NCBI GenBank assembly: GCA_030696465.1
Contig: JAUYSE010000179.1
Location: forward strand, 1 to 10,607
DNA length: 10,607 bases
From: Legionellaceae bacterium
Lineage (GTDB): Bacteria > Pseudomonadota > Gammaproteobacteria > Legionellales > Legionellaceae
Direction: 5' to 3'
Part shown: positions 8,501-10,607 of the stretch, one piece after another
Position numbering within the stretch: the stretch's first letter is position 1
Layout: each line of letters opens with the position of its first letter
Translations under genes and position numbers: made by a program
Notes under the pieces: generated by a model
Told to the model about the DNA's origin: nothing
Database searches by the model: none
What the model saw: only the letters and a program-made list of their open reading frames with translations

Positions 8501-10468
8501 CCCGCAAAAGTTGCCGCTATAACGCAACTCAAAGGGAAGCGTTATTCCAGTTTACGGAAAGCTTATGAAAATTCCGCCTACCAAGCGATGTTTGTCGAAT
8601 ATCCTGTAATATTAGATGCGCTACTCAACCATTTACATTCTAATCATTATAAGAGTACGCAGGTTGAACCTTTTTGTCGCTTGTTAACCCAGATGTTAAG
8701 TGCCAAAACAATGGCAGAAAAATCCGGCTCTGACTTTGCAATACCGGCCCATTTAACACCATTACTGGCGTATACAAAAGAACAGTTGGCGGTTTTATCG
8801 GATCTGATGCAATGGCATATTACTGCCACGCCTTCTTCCGAAGGAGCGGCTATCACGAAATTTTGGATACAGCCTGACAGAGTTAGAAATATTGCGTTTT
8901 TAGATAAAGCACGTTATGCCGATCTAAAAGCAAGTTATGAAAACCCTGCCTATCAGCAAATGTTTATGGAGAATCCTCTGATATTAGACACTCTCGTCGA
9001 TTATTTAGGATCTCAAGGCTTTAATGCAACACAACTTGATACTTTCTGTCAGTTGTTACACAAGATGTATCAAACGGACACGCCAAAACAAATGACCTGG
9101 CATTTAGATCGCTTACAAACCATTATTGCCGATTCTCAGCGTATGAACATCTTATTGGGACTGATAAAAGATCATCCTCAATATATGATGGAAATAGCGG
9201 ACAATAACGTTGCTTTATATTTAAAAGAAGATACGGCAGAACAATGTCTGACAAATGCCGTGAATGAATTTTATACGCAACGAACAGAATCTCTTTCATT
9301 TAATAGCCTACGTCATCATTTTACCGGTAAATCCGCGGAAGAACCTAACGTTGCGGGAGCGAACGATTTAACAGCACCACTTATGCACCCTATGTTTGAC
9401 TTAGATAACGTGGCGCAAGCACCACAGCGCTGTGCTTGGTTGCAACTGTTACATTCTGACGTCTTCGTCCCTGAAAAAGCATCCGCGTCTAAAAATGCTT
9501 GGTCAGCCAGTCACAATGATATTTTATTAAGTGATGGCTTAAGCCATTATACGAAACATGCCAAAAAAGTCTTAGCGCCTAGTGGCAAAAAACATCAAGG
9601 ATCACAAAAAATACGTGGTCTTACGACAGCACAACAACAATCTTTGCTGCACATGACGCATGAGTTAACGACGATAGGAACGCCGCCTGCTTCCATTCAA
9701 AAAACGGCCGCTAAACAGAAAACACATACTCCTTCAGCGGCACTAGAACAAGAAATGAAATTGGCGCTGAAGAAATACAAAAATACTTGGTTTAAGAATA
9801 TTACACGAAGAAAACAAATACGCGAGCTAGAAACCCGCATCAGTGAGTTTTTACTTGGCTTACATGGCAGCAAAGATAATAAACAAGTGTACCCAGATCT
9901 GTTAAAAGAAATTCATGCTGCGAAACGCCAAATTACGCTTGCCGATGCAGAGGCTTCTCACTCGATATTCCGCTGGTTCCGTCCGCTGCATAAAAAAGGC
10001 CACAGTCGTTTGCATACTACGTTAAACATGATGCAAGATGCGGTACTGCGATCTTGGGCAGCAGATGTCAATGAAGTGCTTGCGTTACCCGAACACACGC
10101 CGATCATGAACGCAAAATTATCGACGGACGCTTTGCATTTTTGGGAAAAATTACAAGAATGGCACGCGCGAGTGGATATGCTCAAAAATCAAGGAGGCGC
10201 GCTTAAAACAGCAGGTCAAGCGCTATTTTTCTCGCAGGGAAGTACGGCGCAAGAAGCGGTTGCGACACTCCATGGAATGATTGAGGGACAAATTGATAGC
10301 GCAGCTGACGATCAGGCAGCAAATATTATTGCGCAAGTACTGAGTGATAATAAAGCACTCATGCAGCGACTGCCTGGCGAGTTGCGTACGGTAGGGAAAG
10401 AAGTATTGGCGGTTTATGTGGATGAGCAACTGAAAAATCAGAATGATTTGGGTGGACCGGGAAAATAG
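2..10468 (+). CDS. Giant SecA-like ATPase with tandem helical repeats (5'-partial)
   Basis: The frame is open from the left edge to a TAG stop, at least 3,488 residues. A TTG at 47 and an ATG at 77 are possible starts, but neither has a convincing ribosome binding site and the peptide upstream (TLKERELHAILTPEI) continues the same helical style, so the gene probably begins left of the window. Order of parts: helical N-terminal region, Ala-rich segment (residues about 572-624), SecA-type motor (about 852-1381), second helical region, helical repeats (about 1959-3038), C-terminal region with a basic stretch. Known of the family: these motor motifs bind and hydrolyse ATP, and in SecA drive polypeptides through SecYEG. 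Here the SecA scaffold, wing and C-terminal zinc-binding Cys cluster are not recognisable, so this is not housekeeping secA. I see no clear membrane segment; a signal peptide cannot be judged. Inferred role: ATP-driven remodelling or translocation by a large, perhaps secreted, protein. Confidence is high for the coding call and the motor, low for the role. Confidence 0.95.
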   Translation, partial: TLKERELHAILTPEILANIQPHGQNMLTCFDRILLCLEKIPNTKQQEAFLAALPTLDITEGGVPYAMRHEGFVIGDASLQLSNFHKGNPTYAPDIAQLNSWAGPDGTLFMHRALALQGGISPQDYQYIITHIVTNCSNQSKANLLWVLHSQFADAAALDAELTSWAAKPFFGAMATHFFKVFYIDKIPSARFPLDLFTAIEPDFSAHTAQWQALLTKYPNVMLLECLQALHVYHELDVPAFARVRDLFDKTTPSTPAHPHMQQGFMLATVFGADALELQQFYDATKTLKGVVRQELSTLSTQLLSLDLPGSKANLNPAVWVRILQGIHDMNAHPTDTAQYRIALITDLVDNYGLTFKSSLAGDYHVVDDADLNTLIPEFKFFEQHEARLKDFFKTHIAISTAKGARPSLLPIMDFFKRLQLNKTYINEIEPLLATLESLFKAHPSLCWTAEYFNSLLRALQSKEDNAAFPIAILEAVLTEKDSPFWPKDIDHLEITFPDKLADEFKFILSKGESFNRPQQTILAKLALRAQVVGQDTALIRAITERLMQNDFEPLRGTVLTFLLKGNIDDIELNFNRCEALIELAPNLTTAADAALTAATDALTAAIAAPAPLDPAAQVPLQTAIDTATLEANKATAVEAHWSDTCQLWMETFTKTPELYAELLEKAKTVYTGNNEKLALVLHIVAWSSIPSDTLLSAPRTNYLAKGKSLHSKTEKLIERLQTFSEAELRDLATKYPAKPAPDTKHLLDFIKIQSNDASKTLATSVNAFLLNPDSAAKRDYEKLAITREQDFQRMLEDTRVTRGEDNTPLDAKDSFRLTMMFKLLKQLESGQACLPGVDKAITEMTQEELAEAFKTLSAQSKLEPDNDVLCTQIWAVLFAVLGRTSGKYPHLAQQFSLIANEIALKEDPSSILQLKTGEGKSHFVAMRAARHVGLGKNVDVCTAKWSLAERDLIDYKPFFDYLDIKTANVKATSTRDTYEQAQIVYTTPGDLSLFLDAQAFAGDPITIRKNKRVGLGDEFDFLFYEGQKTQYNYAQHTGITPKEMVWFYRALNEFYDTELRPSIAKAKKDKKPFNIKADDLSKCFTFLTTKANTDEGFLLLNELRKKPIELVGWIQSAYEAAKLKMGEKYTVRLERVKIGDEEYPLKEVYPLTKDMQAAVGSTFSHGVHQLLAERLNQAAKANGEAQNYHVHPESHIVSSQVFSQRLKTLWDHWEGFTGTVSAAQAAQLHNGFRTAVLRVPTNQKDLRKWPEPTFCDNDAERLKAMANTIKQALKEKKSILWCCATDKEVNEMVTAIKPFFTDDEFNTHFMSYTNESHDSAAEVLQQKKTKEGLVLGQKERGVVLIAAGFGRGDNVDVEMVLLGSVHDENDLGQKGGRTARNGEEGEVRQFYLKNKINGAFSSLLTLLRKEYPAESADILVKLHAQESSIDQTFFDGAGKPDQDTVKALSPKFKFDTLLRLQEFLQAIENQASLAYHEAKAQISSVAIAELGNVDLDPIQRKEKAQGFANHLAALESQWIKIQAEHTKPQDRIEALHTYLNTKVLGSLARLFHEENPDYKFPFHREDLPALTFLLEPEKTPRTEAEMWLTEIQNRLLHIEDWPADAKIWQDVTTCIADISKNRSHKLKELYTSLQQEPSLTYKGFIGRLDTVRKQIASPAFDEASMLAKEALKKKLPTTLRALANTPLGNDIDQLMKQLQPDAQKAVSTYLNNPGLVPLTEHASRVLPMLQYIASMKPEQALQAKSYFSQIPVRDALLDLPVACFKISLQNPQKPTETMPLAMHASHMLLIKKFLDRSLPSTFPEDHYVVLFERIAKGCQHQTEKRLRWLATFETMLDHSNNKPTLLDTLSTLMLQFESAQNFVFFQELLNKISALYTTTLSLNGADVDTGRLDSFWKHLLQKCPDILQVLPTLEKMLKQRGKEFFFDLEAMVTLSPAALIVDFEPLFTEFLGQARTTEKHQHIGEQRQIVDRLQQWSNSLPADGSAQPEYLLMQGLSTQQLMLALNTWEQHAAIFSQHRELFCYYVAHLKVSSPPNPQILPLLIQLSKAKNAMLALDLESCLLLLDVYKTHAPQLSKLTQLMQWHTPTTTASREQAVTEFWMRPDRIQAIASLGDTQYAGLQTAYTNAAYRKMFVEHPEVLDTFIAYLGSASFDTTKVNAFCVLLNHLLVLKTVKTALDIPQHLAQLQAYSKDQLARLSDLMQWHTSAAASKELAITEFWMKPVRIQAITALTAAQYAGLQTAYTNVAYKKMFVEHPEVLDTFIPYLGSASFDSSKVDSFCRLLIQLLMAEAVHLKAGEDPSLHHNLSLLKQYQTNKKELSVLFDLMQWHAIHPSIGIEARAEFWRQPSRIKSIAQLGVTQYRSLRAVYANPTYQTMFVEHPEILDTFIAYLRSASFDETQVNAFCDLLNHLLAVKVKQADLDIQQHLAQLTTYSQNALARLSNLVQWHTSTATASKELAIAEFWMKPARMQVITALSAAQYAGLQAAYTNVAYKKMFVEHPEVLDTFIAYLGSASFDATRVNAFCDLLNHLLVLKAVKTTLDIPQHLVRLQAYLKDQLARLSDLIKWHTSPTSASKELAIAEFWMKPARIQAITLLTLPRYTELQTAYTNPLYKKMFVEHPETVDSFIAYLGSAQFDASQVTNVCQMLKQLSDTKKTAERVSTSLEMQEHLTALNSYSKTELAVLSNLTTWDALASASSGKQALAEFWMQPARVKRITQLDAPKYKSFEKAYLAYHDMFVHHPEVLDNLIDYLNSPSYPATPIKHFCQLLSHLLKTKEHSEGTIEIAPYLISLTEYQKQPAQFSVLTDLIEWHKDNKQPFAGPALAEFWMQPAKVAAITQLKGKRYSSLRKAYENSAYQAMFVEYPVILDALLNHLHSNHYKSTQVEPFCRLLTQMLSAKTMAEKSGSDFAIPAHLTPLLAYTKEQLAVLSDLMQWHITATPSSEGAAITKFWIQPDRVRNIAFLDKARYADLKASYENPAYQQMFMENPLILDTLVDYLGSQGFNATQLDTFCQLLHKMYQTDTPKQMTWHLDRLQTIIADSQRMNILLGLIKDHPQYMMEIADNNVALYLKEDTAEQCLTNAVNEFYTQRTESLSFNSLRHHFTGKSAEEPNVAGANDLTAPLMHPMFDLDNVAQAPQRCAWLQLLHSDVFVPEKASASKNAWSASHNDILLSDGLSHYTKHAKKVLAPSGKKHQGSQKIRGLTTAQQQSLLHMTHELTTIGTPPASIQKTAAKQKTHTPSAALEQEMKLALKKYKNTWFKNITRRKQIRELETRISEFLLGLHGSKDNKQVYPDLLKEIHAAKRQITLADAEASHSIFRWFRPLHKKGHSRLHTTLNMMQDAVLRSWAADVNEVLALPEHTPIMNAKLSTDALHFWEKLQEWHARVDMLKNQGGALKTAGQALFFSQGSTAQEAVATLHGMIEGQIDSAADDQAANIIAQVLSDNKALMQRLPGELRTVGKEVLAVYVDEQLKNQNDLGGPGK
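1760..1918 (+). other. Ala/Thr-rich low-complexity segment
   Basis: Residues about 572-624 are dominated by Ala, Thr, Asp and Pro (for example TAADAALTAATDALTAAIAA, followed by PAPLDPAAQ). At DNA level two short related blocks stand side by side at about 1778-1800 and 1802-1821, both beginning GATGCA and containing an ACAGC core, so the segment may have grown by local duplication. It probably forms a helical or flexible linker between two folded parts of the N-terminal region. The composition is clear; the linker role is inferred. Confidence 0.6.
2600..4189 (+). other. SecA-type DEAD motor domain (two RecA-like lobes)
   Basis: The motifs appear in SecA order. Walker A is TGEGKS at 2750-2767 (K906), preceded by a stretch resembling the SecA run into EMRTGEGKT. 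AERDLIDYKPFFDYL follows, like SecA LAQRDA..PLFEFLG. Motif II is DEFD at 3053-3064 (D1003, E1004), where SecA has DEVD. STFSHGVHQ near 3485-3511 matches SecA xxWSDGLHQ, and ESHIVSSQVFSQRL from 3581 matches ENQTLASITFQNYF, leading to FTGT at 3650-3661 (SecA MTGT). The second lobe has GFGRGDNVD at 4046-4072 (SecA MAGRGTDI) and QKGGRTARNG at 4121-4150 (SecA QLRGRAGRQG, with R1363 and R1366), ending in RQFYL. All main ATPase residues are present, so ATP hydrolysis is likely. The SHGVHQ and ESHIVSSQVF signatures point to SecA rather than a generic helicase. The SecA motif after DEVD (IDEARTPLI) is replaced by FYEGQKTQYNYA. Confidence 0.88.
4190..5920 (+). other. Central helical region linking motor and repeats
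   Basis: Residues about 1382-1958 are strongly helical by composition, with several Lys/Glu/Gln-rich stretches that could be coiled coil. I recognise no domain and cannot align it to the SecA helical scaffold or wing. The last part, from about 5537 (LLDTL, residue 1831), faintly resembles the second half of the downstream repeat unit (LLDTL...FF.ELLN against VLDTF...FC.LLN), so decayed repeat units may extend into it. That resemblance is weak. Confidence 0.45.
5921..6244 (+). repeat. Decayed repeat unit 0 ahead of the array
   Basis: This 108-residue block (1959-2066) begins LQQW, where the regular units begin LMQW, and ends LSKLTQ directly before unit 1. In between, IFSQHRELFCYYVAHL sits where regular units have MFVEHPEVLDTFIAYL, followed by a segment with LLIQL and a LDL...L..Y pattern at matching positions. 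It lacks the EFWMxP motif and is about 12 residues shorter. I read it as a diverged copy of the same unit; the alignment is by eye. Confidence 0.55.
6500..6694 (+). repeat. Unit 1/2 junction block, near-duplicate of 7592-7789
   Basis: From the AACCACTTG codons near the end of unit 1 into the start of unit 2, this DNA matches 7592-7789 (unit 4 into unit 5) at about 90% by hand count, with one 3-base in-frame length difference. Many third-codon positions agree, so the likeness is a DNA-level duplication or conversion and not only protein constraint. Confidence 0.8.
6702..6780 (+). repeat. 79-base block shared by units 2 and 4
   Basis: This segment of unit 2 matches 7437-7515 in unit 4 over 79 bases with a single mismatch (AAACCG against AAGCCG). 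It codes for the stretch from about AAQYAGL to KKMFVEHPEV. Silent positions are almost all identical, which points to recent duplication or gene conversion between non-adjacent units. Confidence 0.85.
9161..9301 (+). repeat. Remnant of a ninth repeat unit
   Basis: Directly after unit 8 the protein continues LIKDHPQYM, where a unit would start L-I-x-W-H, and later has NEFYTQ where units have the EFW motif. The spacing is longer than normal and the MFVEHP and FCxLL motifs are missing, so only a decayed first part of a unit can be claimed. Confidence 0.35.
9302..10465 (+). other. C-terminal region with a basic helical stretch
   Basis: About 388 residues after the repeats. The first part is polar and less regular (includes HAKKVLAPSGKKHQGSQK). 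From about 9734 it becomes strongly helical, with a basic patch KKYKNTWFKNITRRKQIREL at 9770-9829 and a likely coiled coil after it. The protein ends LGGPGK. I recognise no domain. The last ~30 residues show no run of glutamates of the kind described as the E-block in many Dot/Icm substrates, so the tail neither supports nor excludes secretion. Confidence 0.45.
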
Positions 10469-10474
10469 GATCTG

Positions 10475-10504
10475 AAAAATGCTCGATGGATGACGTGCTT
10501 TTTT
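10475..10504 (+). terminator. Weak intrinsic terminator-like hairpin after the stop
   Basis: Seven bases after the stop, AAAAATGCTCG (10475-10485) can pair with CGTGCTTTTTT (10494-10504), leaving two T-T mismatches and an 8-base loop, and the right arm ends in six Ts at 10499-10504. The position and the T-run fit a factor-independent terminator for the giant gene. The G-C core is only four pairs and is interrupted, so strength is doubtful. Confidence 0.4.
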
Positions 10505-10537
10505 AATCAAAGTGCCACATAGAAAGGTAATTAAAAA

Positions 10538-10602
10538 ATCTCGGAGACATAAAGAGAAACTAAAGCTCGCCTGCTCGCTCAAGTTTCTCTAAATTCCGGG
10601 AT
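10538..10602 (+). repeat. Two-part imperfect stem-loop near the window end
   Basis: The inner stem is a perfect 9-base inverted repeat, AGAGAAACT (10553-10561) with AGTTTCTCT (10582-10590), around a 20-base loop. The outer stem pairs ATCTCGGAG (10538-10546) with TTCCGGGAT (10594-10602) in nine pairs, two of them G-U when read as plus-strand RNA. A small internal loop separates the stems. It could be a dispersed palindromic intergenic element, a terminator without a T-run, or a structured 3' RNA. The right arm and following bases (CCGGGATGACAG) read on the other strand as CTGTCATCCCGG, a string I associate with dispersed intergenic repeats in several bacteria; that association is from memory. 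Confidence 0.5.
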
Positions 10603-10607
10603 GACAG

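Larger units (their letters stand above)
6245..9160 (+). repeat. Tandem array of eight ~120-residue helical units
   Basis: Eight in-frame units follow each other without gaps: 6245-6604, 6605-6979, 6980-7336, 7337-7696, 7697-8068, 8069-8431, 8432-8803 and 8804-9160 (120, 125, 119, 120, 124, 121, 124 and 119 residues). Most begin L-x-x-W-H. All contain E/K-F-W-x-x-P about 12-15 residues later, then a Y-x-x-L-x-x-x-Y pattern (weaker in unit 6), M-F-V-E-H-P-E-V-L-D, a Y-L-x-S pattern and F-C-x-L-L. Units 1-5 are most alike; units 6-8 drift (MFVHHPE, MFVEYPV, MFMENPL). Unit 5 lacks the FC pair (VCQML). Units 2, 5 and 7 carry four or five extra residues in the same variable segment before the last helix. 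The pattern suggests several amphipathic helices per unit and a long alpha-solenoid. I do not recognise the family; HEAT, TPR and ankyrin consensus motifs are not evident. A binding or scaffold arm is the likely role (inference). Confidence 0.93.

Noticed and set aside
6245..9160. CRISPR array
   Set aside because: The periodicity is about 360 bases, in frame and coding, with no short identical repeats separated by unique spacers.
10499..10538. AT-only inverted repeat TTTTTTAAT / ATTAAAAAA as the terminator
   Set aside because: Nine A-T pairs around a 22-base loop are too weak, and the left arm is better explained as the T-run of the hairpin at 10475-10504.
10223..10582. Minus-strand frame of 119 codons overlapping the gene's 3' end
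   Set aside because: Most of it is antisense to the C-terminal coding region and its start lies inside the stem-loop element; no recognisable product.

Overview
The window is almost entirely one enormous plus-strand gene. The reading frame is open from the left edge of the window (first whole codon at position 2) to a TAG stop at 10466-10468, so at least 3,488 residues are visible and the true N-terminus very probably lies further left. Residue numbers here count from the TTG codon at 47, the first codon in the window that could formally start translation; this is a numbering convention, not a proposed start. Dense coding, absence of introns and hand-counted GC of mostly about 40-45% (33% to 57% in sampled blocks) fit a bacterium of modest GC. 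A giant, mostly helical protein with a SecA-type motor and duplicated helical units would suit a host-associated gammaproteobacterium of the Legionellales kind, but nothing here proves the taxon.

Layout: (1) 2-2599, a helical N-terminal region with no domain I recognise, interrupted at 1760-1918 by an Ala/Thr-rich segment. (2) 2600-4189, a SecA-type DEAD motor: Walker A TGEGKS (K906), motif II DEFD (D1003/E1004), a SecA-like SHGVHQ signature, FTGT, GFGRGDNVD and the motif VI pattern QKGGRTARNG, all in SecA order. (3) 4190-5920, another helical region without a recognised domain. (4) 5921-9160, an array of homologous helical units: one decayed unit, then eight clear units of 119-125 residues marked by W-H, E-F-W-x-x-P and M-F-V-E-H-P. 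(5) 9161-10465, a remnant of a ninth unit and a C-terminal region with a basic, helix-rich stretch. (6) 10469-10607, noncoding DNA with a weak terminator-like hairpin right after the stop and a larger two-part stem-loop that runs almost to the window edge.

The most notable points are a SecA-like ATPase inside a giant protein that lacks the hallmarks of housekeeping SecA, and an apparently undescribed ~120-residue repeat family whose copies are partly homogenised at DNA level (one 79-base block is shared by units 2 and 4 with one mismatch). A plausible reading is an ATP-driven motor joined to a long alpha-solenoid arm, possibly a large effector or protein-handling machine. That function is inference only: no neighbouring gene is visible to test it.
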